A DNA stretch of 64,000 bases from Candidatus Thiodiazotropha sp. (ex Monitilora ramsayi) (GTDB lineage Bacteria; Pseudomonadota; Gammaproteobacteria; Chromatiales; Chromatiaceae): contig JAHXIO010000003.1 of assembly GCA_025655595.1 (NCBI GenBank), forward strand, positions 186,001-250,000, in the 5' to 3' direction. The stretch's first letter is position 1, and each line of letters opens with the position of its first letter. The notes under the pieces were generated by a model that was given only the letters and a program-made list of their open reading frames with translations, made no database searches and was not told where the DNA came from. Shown here in pieces: positions 53,701 to 61,764 of the stretch. A program made the position numbers and the translations under genes.

Positions 53701-55824
53701 GATGATCTCCCCCTGCGGGCGCGAGTGATCTACGTCTACGCCATGTTCGTACACCACTGGAGCAACCACTGGTCGAGCCTGACGCCGTGGTTTCGCAAGG
53801 GCATCGAAGCAGGCTACCAGTCGGGGGATCTGCTCTATCTCGCCTATAGCGCCCAGGACTGTGTGATCTGGGATCCGACCCTGGACTTGGAAACGGCCCA
53901 CCGGCTGCACGCCGAGAACCTGGAGATCGTGCGCGAGTGCGCCTATCAGGACTCCCTGGACTCCGGCACCCTGTTCCTGCAGTTGCAGCGCAACCTGCTC
54001 GGCCTTACCCACGCACCCTGCAGCCTTAGCGACGACGACTTCGATGAGGAACAGTGTCTTGCGGGCATGCGCCAGCGCCAATTCATGACCGGTATCGCCA
54101 ACTACCATATTTACAGTGCCGAAGTCTGCCTGCTCCACGGTAACTACGACCTGGCCCTGGAGCACGTGCGCGCTCAGGATGCACTGATCAAGTCGGCCAT
54201 GTCGCTGCCCCAGTTGGTGCGTTTCTATATCGTCGCGTTTCTGACCCTGGCGACCCACTATCCGGAGATGGAGGCAGATGAGCAGGCTGCGATGCGCGAA
54301 CGAATGGAGCGCGATCTGGCGCGCATGACCCGCTGGGCAGACAATTGCAAAGAGAATTTCCGCCATCTCCAGTACTTGATGGAGGCTGAACTGGAACGAC
54401 TCGGCGGTGCTCGCGAGGCCGCGCTTGAACGCTACGACGCCGCCATCGACGCGGCACGGGAGAGCCGTTTTCTCCACGACGAGGCCACCGCCTGCGAACG
54501 GGCCGCCGGGCACCTCCTCGCGCTTGGTCGCCGACGGGCGGCGGAGGGCTACCTGCGCGGTGCCTATCACCTCTACAAGCGCTGGGGCGCTCAACGCAAG
54601 GTCGTCATGCTGGAGCAGGAATTTCCGGTCTTGCGGGAGCTGGGTGGCCAGGCTCATCTCCCGGCCGCTGCCGGTGGCAAAGCTTGGGACCTTGACCTTG
54701 TTTCGGTAATGAAGGCGTCGCGGGCGATCTCTGGAGAGATCGTACTGTCCCGACTGTTGAAGACCACCATGGATATCCTACTGGAGAACGCCGGAGGTCA
54801 GTGGGGCTGTCTGGTGGTACGGCGAGACGGCAGGTTGATGGTTGAAGCGGGCGGGGTACCAGTGGATGGCGACAGGCGGACTGACAGGATTCCGCGCAGC
54901 TCATGGGTAGCCGACAAAGAGGGCGGCGAACTGGCCCTGCCTTTGTCACTGATCAGTCACGTGTTGCGAAGCGGCGAGGTGGTTGTATTGCACGATGCTA
55001 CTCGGGAAGGTCGGTTCTCCGACGACCCCTACGTGCTGGAGTGCCAGCCCGCCTCGGTCCTTTGCGTACCGCTCCGGCGAGAGCGTTTCGAAGGTGCGTT
55101 ATACATGGAAAATAACCTGGCCAGCGGTGTCTTCACCCAGGAACGGGGGGAGGTGATACGGCTGTTGGCGGCTCAGGCGTCGGTCGCGATCGAGAATGCC
55201 CGTCTCTACGAGCAGCTACAGGACCACTCCCGAACCCTTGAGGAGAAGGTGGTCGAACGGACCACCCGATTGGAACAACTCAACCAGGAGCTTCAGCGCC
55301 TGGTCGACCGTGACGCTCTTACCGGTGTCGCCAATCGCCGCCGGGGGGACGCTTATCTGGAAGAGGTGTGGACACGCCTGCGGCGTGAAAGGCAGCCGCT
55401 CTCAGTCATTATGCTCGACGTCGACCACTTCAAGGCCTTCAACGACAACTACGGCCACCAGGCCGGCGACGACTGCCTGGCGGCGGTGGCAGAAACAGTA
55501 AGCACACAGATGTTGCGGCCCGCCGACATGGTCGCCCGTTACGGCGGAGAGGAGTTCATGCTCATCCTGCCCCACACTGACCGTGACGGCGTGGTATATG
55601 TGGCCGAAAAGGTCCGCCATGCCGTTGAAGCGTTGGCTATAGAGCATGCCCACTCCTCAGTGGGTAACGTGGTTACCGTGAGCGCCGGCACAGCCACCAT
55701 GATTCCCGAGACAGAGGAGGGCACCGATCATCTGTTGCGCGAAGCAGACATCGCCCTTTACCGGGCCAAGCGGGTGGGGCGCAATCAGGTGCATTCGGCG
55801 CCTGAGGCTCCAGCAGGACAGTAG
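50749..55824 (+). CDS. Pseudokinase-ATPase-GAF-GGDEF giant sensor protein
   Basis: This 1691-aa protein has a kinase-like domain (about 1-280), an AAA_16-type ATPase (Walker A GYSGVGKS about 335-342, Walker B LFLDDLQ about 458), a long helical TPR-like region, a GAF domain (about 1310-1480), and a GGDEF domain with RYGGEEF near 1597 and an RPAD inhibitory site. The kinase part is degenerate: HRD is HKA (133-135), DFG is AGF (153-155) and the VAIK lysine is Thr (VAVVT). Family members normally keep HKD and DFG. It is likely a signalling scaffold that makes cyclic-di-GMP. Confidence 0.93.
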   Translation: MNASIQLPGYQIDTVLYRTSGRVLYQGVRLDDHAEVAVVTLDAEYPDRQQVAELKHGGTIAGKLGDVDGVLKVHALLAHGSGNLALVCDPMASSLKTRLAETDGQGLPLWEVLDIGWRLARTLGEIHSRDIVHKALTPGRVLLDPASGEIRLAGFCIASELEQERQGSQMSRRLEGPLPYISPEQTGRMSRDLDYRSDYYSLGVLLFELLTGQRPFQADTVLEWVYSHISRLPPSPHDVSSSVPEAVSAIVLKLLAKNPEERYQSAKGLETDLARCADELAAKGTIEPFVPGQNDVAQKFLVPQELYGRERELEQLFGLFESALRGSNEFCLVHGYSGVGKSALVNEIDRPLVRERGFLVQGKFGQFQHGEAYTALATAFRGLVQQVLAEPEARQAEWRQALNKALAPNARLAIELLPELELIIGEQPAVVELPPAEARNRLHIVLSNFLRVFAGEGHPVVLFLDDLQWCDTPTLELLRRLVTSRDLSHLLLIGAYRSNEVGNGHPLRLLLDDLQAQKNICQLPLSPLERDSVMHLVADALCREPSETRLLSDMLYDKAQGNPFFTNELLRQLHKEGAIVPDPDSGGWNWDLDAARWSGVSSDVVEFMVDNLRRLQPATQQVLQLAACIGGTFDLQTLSTIYERPVAETAAVLLPALKQYTVLPLQSNYRLVGGAAEPPAFNPTYKFQHDRVQQAAYALIVVQRLQDVHLSVGRLMVQHAGDTVPDERLIDIVGHLNEGRPLIESSDERLQLAELNLRAGVRAKHSAAYDAALDYLRVAAELLPTDPWRETPALMQALAAETQQCTYLTGRTEEAESWIEVMLEHAHSNLVRSDILAIRTRQYATLGRMEESILSAIQGLAMLGVEFNERPTVDDIARERQRVEENLGKRNIAELVEAPPVEDPATLTAMRLFMEIFAAAFLSGSGNLFSYLVLKAVNLSLRHGNCPESAFAYAAYGMLLCGELDEPALGNQYAKVGLAINERLDDLPLRARVIYVYAMFVHHWSNHWSSLTPWFRKGIEAGYQSGDLLYLAYSAQDCVIWDPTLDLETAHRLHAENLEIVRECAYQDSLDSGTLFLQLQRNLLGLTHAPCSLSDDDFDEEQCLAGMRQRQFMTGIANYHIYSAEVCLLHGNYDLALEHVRAQDALIKSAMSLPQLVRFYIVAFLTLATHYPEMEADEQAAMRERMERDLARMTRWADNCKENFRHLQYLMEAELERLGGAREAALERYDAAIDAARESRFLHDEATACERAAGHLLALGRRRAAEGYLRGAYHLYKRWGAQRKVVMLEQEFPVLRELGGQAHLPAAAGGKAWDLDLVSVMKASRAISGEIVLSRLLKTTMDILLENAGGQWGCLVVRRDGRLMVEAGGVPVDGDRRTDRIPRSSWVADKEGGELALPLSLISHVLRSGEVVVLHDATREGRFSDDPYVLECQPASVLCVPLRRERFEGALYMENNLASGVFTQERGEVIRLLAAQASVAIENARLYEQLQDHSRTLEEKVVERTTRLEQLNQELQRLVDRDALTGVANRRRGDAYLEEVWTRLRRERQPLSVIMLDVDHFKAFNDNYGHQAGDDCLAAVAETVSTQMLRPADMVARYGGEEFMLILPHTDRDGVVYVAEKVRHAVEALAIEHAHSSVGNVVTVSAGTATMIPETEEGTDHLLREADIALYRAKRVGRNQVHSAPEAPAGQ

Positions 55825-56255
55825 TCCGGACGACGTCAGAAAGCACTTAAAAAGCAAGACCGCTTTTTTCTGCTTCATCGCAGATGAAGATCAGCCTTCT
55901 CGCCTACAGGTGAGACTATTTTGGTTAACATCGAGTTTAGCGCCGATACGGCTGTACACATGCCTTGCATTCCAGGACGGCCGAGGCTGAATAAAGAGAG
56001 TGACACACTGGACCTGTTTAGTGAATGATGAGTAATATGTGGTCTGTCCCCTATTACCCTTAGGTGCCTTCAAGTGTGCAAGTTATACATGTGATGGGCT
56101 TGTTGTGCCTAGGGTGACTGGTGAAATCAATTCCATGGACGATCATGTCACGATTTTGGCATTGAATAGGGCACAAAGCTCCAATAACCGAAACAAATTT
56201 ACACTCATGCTTGTTCGTCACAGTGGGTAGCCACAAAACGTGCTAAATATGTCGG
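55825..56255. other. Intergenic with dispersed repeat
   Basis: These 430 bases contain no gene. The repeat gtggtctgtcccc (about 56039-56051) and its extension match the reverse complement of the copy at about 1426. A possible REP-like border, in the orientation opposite to the 1-kb copies. Confidence 0.55.
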
Positions 56256-56666
56256 CTAATTGATTGCAAGCTGTTTGCGAAATTGTGTCGGCGTCATATT
56301 GTTGATGGATTTGAAGGCCTTATTAAAGGTGCTTTTGGACTTGAAACCAGAACGAAATGCAACATTCATGATATTTTCTTCACTTGTGCCTGGTTCTCTC
56401 AGTAACTGCATGGCAAACGCTACACGGTGCTGGTTGACATACTGATAGAAGTTTTTCCCGAATTCAGTATTGATCGCCATGGAAATATGGTGCTGGGGAA
56501 TATCCAGGAAATTGGCTAATTGTCCCACCGTCAAGTCTTCCTGCAAGAATGCCTGTTGACTGTTCATATAGTCTTCAATCCGCTGGGCATATTCCTTTCT
56601 CGTCTTATCTTGTAAATTGACCTTGGCGTATTTTCTATCCGATTCGGACTCGGAATAGATGTCCAC
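56256..56666 (-). pseudogene. AraC-family HTH fragment (N-terminally truncated)
   Basis: The 136-aa ORF from a GTG contains only the AraC DNA-binding domain (LTVGQLANFLDIPQHHISMA and FKSKSTFNKAFKSINNMTPTQFR). The usual N-terminal sensor or membrane domain is absent; the frame is open only about 15 codons further upstream, to a TGA. It meets a second truncated gene, on the opposite strand, about 30 bp away. A remnant after rearrangement is likely, though a short AraC protein is possible. Confidence 0.6.
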
Positions 56667-56698
56667 CGTAGTGATGTTCAGAGACAGAGTATCGCCCT

Positions 56699-57397
56699 GT
56701 GGTTTCGGGTTCCGTCATTGTTTGGGAAGACAACAGCCTGGGTAGCACTAACCGCTACGAGATTAACATGCGCGATATCGACACTATCAATCCAGACACA
56801 GATCTAAGCAGCGCCCATAAACTGACCATGGAGGTGCTGGCCAAAAATATGAGTGACTATGCGGCAGTTGTATATGGTGACGATCTGCCGGATGTGTTGG
56901 GTCTGTCGGTGTTCGACGCAGCCGATGCCATTGGCTTTCCCATGCTGGGGATTGGGGTAGGCGGACCCCATATTTATGGTGGCAAGGCATTGGGAATGTT
57001 ACTTGCTGGAGACGGTAGGTATGACCTGACTACCGACAGCGATAGTGATGTAAATAATATGCACATCGAAGTATCAGTAACCGGGGAAACACATTCAATT
57101 TTTAACGGTGTTACCATCACATCTCCTTTGTATCTGGAAGACTCCAGCGGCTGGGGGGATGAACGCAGTTACAACGTTCACGGCGGTGTGGATATGCCTG
57201 CAGACTGGACGGTGCTGGCCACCCTCGGTGCAGGCATGTCTCTTTCGGGCCAACCAACTATAGTTGAATTTACTACTCCTGCCGGGACGACGGTTATGCT
57301 GGATGGTAGCGCGGGTACTGATGATGGCTATGTTTTTTGGCTCCAGGATCGCTGGGACATATTGTCCAATCAGGTTGCCTATCTGCTCACTTTATAA
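56699..57397 (+). pseudogene. Secreted-type protein fragment, N-terminally truncated
   Basis: A 232-aa ORF starts at a GTG with no signal peptide; the frame is open only a few codons upstream to a TGA. The sequence (VIVWEDNSLGSTNRYEI, VGGPHIYGGKALGML, VEFTTPAGTTVML) is like an extracytoplasmic beta-rich or ThuA/amidotransferase-like module. It begins at the same junction as the AraC fragment. It could be a 3' remnant of a larger surface protein. Confidence 0.55.
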
Positions 57398-57866
57398 ATC
57401 AGTCTGAAGGGTGAGAGGTAAGTGGACCGGTTCACTACTTGCCGAGGCCTTATGTCAAGCGTTACCAAGCATGACATAAACAATGTTCTGTTTCATAGAC
57501 GCCTACTGTTTGCTCTGATGGTCTAATCTTTTTAGTCAAAAGTATTTGAACGCAGTTGAAGTAGTGGCTGATTTAGCGAGTAAAAATGTTCTAACTCTAA
57601 GTGGGCAGCGTAAAAACTCTAAAGAAAATCTGGATGAAAGAACATGCGGTGTATGGAACAGTTGTAGTTATCAGAAATACACAGGGTGGGATCACAGGGT
57701 ACCAACTCGACGTTAAAGCCAGTTAGGGCAACCTGTAGCAAATCAGTTATGGATTTGGTTACCAACCCTCAGGGGTGATGGTCGTATGTGAGGCATTATT
57801 TTGTTGAGCTACGCTATAATTCCATAGTGAGACAACGTTACGCAGATATCCTCGTAGGGAGACCCA
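57398..57866. other. Intergenic, no gene seen
   Basis: These 470 bases contain no gene. A 7-bp inverted repeat TATGTCA/TGACATA lies at about 57451-57478. Composition is unremarkable. Confidence 0.5.
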
Positions 57867-58100
57867 ATGGATCTGATGCATGCCAAAGCGGAGTTCGAGG
57901 CGGGCCGGCTGAGTGAGGTGGTTGCAGAAACCTCGGAGCAGGGCAAAGGTTGGCGGCTATTGTTACATAGCGATAACGGCGAAACACTGGTGTTGACCGA
58001 CCACTCGGGACGAGAGTGTGTGTATCACAGCCTGGATCATGCCACCGAGGTGGGGCGTGATATCGGTTTCGATTCGGTACGCATAGAGGAGCATTTCTGA
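57867..58100 (+). CDS. Small hypothetical protein, 77 aa
   Basis: The ATG follows GTAGGGAGA. The product is 77 aa, soluble, beginning MDLMHAKAEFEAGRL, with a beta-rich centre (GWRLLLHSDNGETLVLTDHS). I do not recognise a family, but the start signal and composition look real. It is followed by the two-component genes on the other strand. Confidence 0.65.
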   Translation: MDLMHAKAEFEAGRLSEVVAETSEQGKGWRLLLHSDNGETLVLTDHSGRECVYHSLDHATEVGRDIGFDSVRIEEHF

Positions 58101-58285
58101 TCAGCCGAATTGCACGACGGATTTAAGCTCATGCTTCGACCATTGGCAACAACGTCTCTACACACCCAAGCTCGCTAATGATATCTCATTAGCAGTAACT
58201 GTGATGACACCCAAATTCCCCACAATTCTATTGCGGTGCCATAGTTGGAAAACGGCCATGAGCGGACTCTCGCCGTAAGTTAGCA

Positions 58286-59611
58286 TCAATCTACTAGTGG
58301 TAGCCTGATAGTCACTGTCAGCCCCCCCTGTTCATGGTTTCTGGCCGAAATAGACCCTCGATGCAAATTAACCGCACGCTTTGCTATCGCGAGTCCGAGC
58401 CCAACCCCCTGCTTTGCCTTACGGGAGGGATCGGCACGGAAGAAAGGTTCGAAAATGCTCTCAAGCAATGCGGGTTCCACTCCTTCGCCGCCGTCCTGTA
58501 CCGATATCTCGCAATTATCGGGATACACGTTGAGGCAGGCGCTGATCGTGCTTCCAGGTACGGAATGCTGAACAGCATTACGCAACACATTCTCGATTGC
58601 CCGACGTAGCAACTCTTTGCTGGCGGAAATCACCAGCTCACTAGGCGTGCACACCAATTGCAGATGGCAGTCCTTCGCTTTGGCTTCAAGTTCGATGGCT
58701 CTGGTGAGTTCTCCCAGTAATACAACTAAATCGACGTAATCTTGCAACGGCTCATCTTTAAATGTTTCCATCCGCGCCATCGTCAATACCTGTTCCACCA
58801 GCTCGTCCAGCCGCGACACCTCCTTATCCATCCGCTCCAGTTTTTGCACCTGTTCCACGTCGAGTTGTTTTTCAAGCAGACCGATCTGTAGTCTTAGCCG
58901 GGTCAACGGAGACCTCAGCTCGTGCGAGATATCGTTGATCAGTTGTTTCTGGGCCAATTGATTCGCTTCGACAATGCTACTCATGCTGTCGAAAGCCCTG
59001 GCGAGATCAGCCAGCTCGTCATGACGTCTACCCAGTTTGGGTATGATCGGTGTTCTCCTGGTGCCATCCGACATGGCCAGTGTCGCTGATTGCAAGAGGC
59101 GAACCGGTCGACTGATGTACCAGGCAAGCCAGGCACAGGCGCTGGCACCAAGGAGTAAAATCACAGCAAACGGCATCCAGCCTGGAGCGCTGCTCACGAC
59201 GGCACCGCGGCTTAATCTGCGTTCGACAGCGATCGGCCGGTAAATCACGAGTTGGTAAGTGTTGCCCTGGGCGTCGTGCACCTCACGACTGAGCAAGCGG
59301 GCGGGATCGGCTAATCTTAACCACAAGGGGGAGCGTCTCCCGACCAGGTCCTTGTTGTCGGCATCCAATACCCAAACTCGCAACGGCATCGACTCGCTCT
59401 TGCTCAGAAAGTCACGTACGACGTCAGGGCCACCATGCTCCATAATCGTGGCGATTGCGTTCAGGCGTTGCGTAAGTGTCCTGACGAGAAAAGTTTCATG
59501 TTCATCGTCGATTTCTGTACTAAATCGAATACTCCCTACCAGCGCGGCACCGAGCAGGACCAACGCCAGGAGGAACCACAGAAAGATCTTCCAGAACAGC
59601 CGCCCCATCAA
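58286..59611 (-). CDS. cpxA: CpxA-like sensor histidine kinase
   Basis: This 441-aa protein has two membrane helices flanking a short periplasmic domain, a HAMP domain, the H box NDISHELRSPLTRLR, the N box ENVLRNAVQHS, and a C-terminal ATPase with DGGEGV and GVGLGLAIA. It overlaps the response-regulator gene by 4 nt. CpxA-like kinases sense envelope stress; the adjacent Spy/CpxP-like gene supports this. RstB or another close relative is possible. Confidence 0.85.
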   Translation of the reverse strand: MMGRLFWKIFLWFLLALVLLGAALVGSIRFSTEIDDEHETFLVRTLTQRLNAIATIMEHGGPDVVRDFLSKSESMPLRVWVLDADNKDLVGRRSPLWLRLADPARLLSREVHDAQGNTYQLVIYRPIAVERRLSRGAVVSSAPGWMPFAVILLLGASACAWLAWYISRPVRLLQSATLAMSDGTRRTPIIPKLGRRHDELADLARAFDSMSSIVEANQLAQKQLINDISHELRSPLTRLRLQIGLLEKQLDVEQVQKLERMDKEVSRLDELVEQVLTMARMETFKDEPLQDYVDLVVLLGELTRAIELEAKAKDCHLQLVCTPSELVISASKELLRRAIENVLRNAVQHSVPGSTISACLNVYPDNCEISVQDGGEGVEPALLESIFEPFFRADPSRKAKQGVGLGLAIAKRAVNLHRGSISARNHEQGGLTVTIRLPLVD

Positions 59612-60321
59612 TGTGTCTCGATGCAGTAGCCGACAGCCCTCACAGTACGAATCTGCACGTCACTGCCTTTGAGTTTTTTGCGCAAATGGCTGATATGGAC
59701 ATCGATACTGCGATCATAGACATCCAATGACCTCCCCAATGCCTCCAGCGATAGTTTCTCCTTGCTTAAGACCTGCCCTTTGTTGAGTAGCAAGGTACGC
59801 AGAATATTGAACTCGGACAGCGTTACCTCCACGGGTCGTTCAGCGATTTGCAACTCTCTACCCGATACGGAAAGGCTTACCTGACCCAGCGTCAGTTCGG
59901 TAACTTCCCGCGTGCCCCGGGTATCATCCACCCGCCGTAGGATGGCTCGGATTCTCGCCACCAGCTCACGTGGATTAAAGGGCTTTGCGAGATAGTCGTC
60001 GGCACCCAGTTCCAGGCCCAGTATGCGGTCGATATCATCGTGACGGGCAGTCAGCATCAATACCGGAATGGAAGATTTCGCGTGCAGGCGACGCAAGACC
60101 TCGAAACCGTCCATGCCGGGTAGCATTACGTCCAGAATCACCAGTGCAGGTGGGTGGCTTAACGCTTCGTCCAAACCCTCCCGTCCGTCGGCCGAATGGC
60201 GTACGGAAAATCCCTCCGTACCCAGGTACTCGACGAGCATATCAGCGGCGTCGACATCATCCTCGATGAGCAGGAGTTGTTCTGTATCTGCTTTTGTCAT
60301 AGCGGTGGATTTTACCTGCAT
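59608..60321 (-). CDS. cpxR: CpxR-like OmpR-family response regulator
   Basis: This 237-aa protein has a receiver domain with the phospho-acceptor Asp in LVILDVMLPG and Lys in LAKPFNPRE, and then an OmpR-type winged helix ending RTVRAVGYCIETH. It is divergent from the secreted-protein and CpxP-like genes and probably controls them through the TTTAC-N5-CTTAA site. Confidence 0.88.
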   Translation of the reverse strand: MQVKSTAMTKADTEQLLLIEDDVDAADMLVEYLGTEGFSVRHSADGREGLDEALSHPPALVILDVMLPGMDGFEVLRRLHAKSSIPVLMLTARHDDIDRILGLELGADDYLAKPFNPRELVARIRAILRRVDDTRGTREVTELTLGQVSLSVSGRELQIAERPVEVTLSEFNILRTLLLNKGQVLSKEKLSLEALGRSLDVYDRSIDVHISHLRKKLKGSDVQIRTVRAVGYCIETH

Positions 60322-60341
60322 ATCGGTTTCAGTACCGCAGA

Positions 60342-60356
60342 TTTACACTTTCTTAA
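60342..60356. promoter_or_regulatory. Candidate CpxR-type box
   Basis: TTTAC-ACTTT-CTTAA lies in the divergent region between the cpxR-like and secreted-protein genes. The CpxR consensus read on the opposite strand is TTTAC-N5-TTTAC; the second half is imperfect here. The spacing matches. Confidence 0.45.
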
Positions 60357-60465
60357 CACTATGAGCACAACCCCCTAACGGTATTGCACGAGCTTCGGCC
60401 GTAGAATTTTAGCTGTACCAGGAAGACATTCCTGAAAGATTTCAACGACCAGAAAGGTAAATAAA

Positions 60466-61044
60466 ATGAGCATCAAATTAGCATACAGAGCCAGCGTACT
60501 CATGCTCGTGGGTACGCTTGGCTTAGCAACAATGGGTGTAGCGTCGGCAGACGGCATTGCTCGGGGTAAATGGATCCACGGGGAAAATGGAAGCTATTCG
60601 AGTGGGCAACGTGTGTTTTCCCGAGCCAATGGAGTTAGTGGGGGCAGCCGGTACAGTGCCTACAGCAACGAATCTGGGGCCGGCAGCTGGTCGCGTCAGA
60701 AAACGCTGACTGACGGACAAGGTAATGCCTATCACCGAAACACCAAGGCTTTTCGTGGTCCGAACGGGACGAGCGGCTACCGAGTAAATGAGAAAGTACG
60801 CAACGTGGATGGTTCTGCCGTTCAACACAAACAGCGCCAGATCGACGGTGCCAACGGCGGCAGCTTCAACGCCAATAGTACGCTCCAGCGTACAGCTGAC
60901 GGAGAGGTGAGCGGCACACGTACTGTTACTGCGCAGGGTGCGTCAGGTAAGACTTACCAGTCCGAAATCCAGATGGTGGACGGAAAATGGACAGGCTCAG
61001 CAACCTGTACGGATGCCTCTGGCACCACCGTCGAATGTCGCTAA
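60466..61044 (+). CDS. Secreted Gly/Ser/Asn-rich repetitive protein
   Basis: This 192-aa protein has a signal peptide (LMLVGTLGLATMGVASA). The mature part consists of loosely repeated units of about 20-25 residues with G-x-N-G turns (ENGSYSSGQ, PNGTSGYR, ANGGSFN). It ends with two cysteines. It is likely exported to the periplasm or cell surface as an envelope-stress product. It lies 33 bp upstream of the CpxP-like gene. Confidence 0.75.
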   Translation: MSIKLAYRASVLMLVGTLGLATMGVASADGIARGKWIHGENGSYSSGQRVFSRANGVSGGSRYSAYSNESGAGSWSRQKTLTDGQGNAYHRNTKAFRGPNGTSGYRVNEKVRNVDGSAVQHKQRQIDGANGGSFNANSTLQRTADGEVSGTRTVTAQGASGKTYQSEIQMVDGKWTGSATCTDASGTTVECR

Positions 61045-61077
61045 TTTAAAAGGAAACTTAACGATTGGAGAATGACG

Positions 61078-61494
61078 ATGAAAATAGTAAACCTCAATAG
61101 TGCTTACTCGATCTTGATTATGGGGCTGGGTGCGATGCTGCTTCTCAGCATAAGCGTCATTTCGTTGGCCAATGATGGACCTCAGCGCGATGTTACAGAA
61201 CTGAGTCAAATGGCGACCGAGCAGATGGCGGACGAACTCTCGCTCAACGATGAACAGCTCAAACAAGCAGAAAACATCAATCTAAAATTCTTCGAACGCT
61301 TACAGTCGATGAGACAGGACGGAAAGAGCCAACGCATTGCCCGGCTCCGGGAACTGAAACAGGCCACTCGCGAGCGAGATGACGCGATGCAGGAAATTCT
61401 TAGCGAACAGCAGTACGCAGCCTACATGCAAATGACTGCGGAGCGTAGATCTGAACTTCGCGAATTGATCAAAGCACGGCGGCAGGTTCAATAG
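61078..61494 (+). CDS. Spy/CpxP-like periplasmic protein
   Basis: The product is 138 aa from the ATG preceded by GGAG at the right spacing; an ATG two codons upstream is too close to it. A signal/anchor segment precedes a helical mature part with LSLNDEQLKQAENI and a second LTXXQ-like stretch ILSEQQYAAYMQM. CpxP and Spy are small periplasmic chaperones and antagonists of envelope-stress signalling. Its place beside cpxRA supports the call. Confidence 0.75.
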   Translation: MKIVNLNSAYSILIMGLGAMLLLSISVISLANDGPQRDVTELSQMATEQMADELSLNDEQLKQAENINLKFFERLQSMRQDGKSQRIARLRELKQATRERDDAMQEILSEQQYAAYMQMTAERRSELRELIKARRQVQ

Positions 61495-61632
61495 TTATCG
61501 CAAATGAAATACGGCACAAGGACGTGTCGATAGTTCCGCCGTATGGATGTACAACGATACGCATTCGCCTTGAGACTTGATCAGCCAGGCTCACAAACAC
61601 CTGGGAAGCTCACAAATACACACCCAACACAA

Positions 61633-61672
61633 AGTGTACTGTTGACACTAACTACTCCCAAGACTATAGTCT
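61633..61672 (+). promoter_or_regulatory. Sigma-70 promoter with two inverted repeats, nadM-nadV
   Basis: TTGACA (61642-61647) and TATAGT (61665-61670) are separated by 17 nt. The -10 lies within a perfect palindrome AGACTATAGTCT (61661-61672), and AGTGT-N7-ACACT (61633-61649) spans the -35. These are candidate operator half-sites for an NAD-responsive repressor, for example of the NrtR kind; no regulator gene is visible. Confidence 0.65.
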
Positions 61673-61764
61673 CTTGTAACACCACGATGGATCATCGGGG
61701 TGTGATAACGACACATACTGGATAGACCGGTATCTGTCCTCACCAGCAAGGGAGGCTTGCTGCT

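Noticed and set aside
53569-54657. Minus-strand 362-codon open frame
   Set aside because: It lies wholly inside the 1691-aa gene in the GC-rich antisense frame. The forward frame has clear domain motifs; this one has none.
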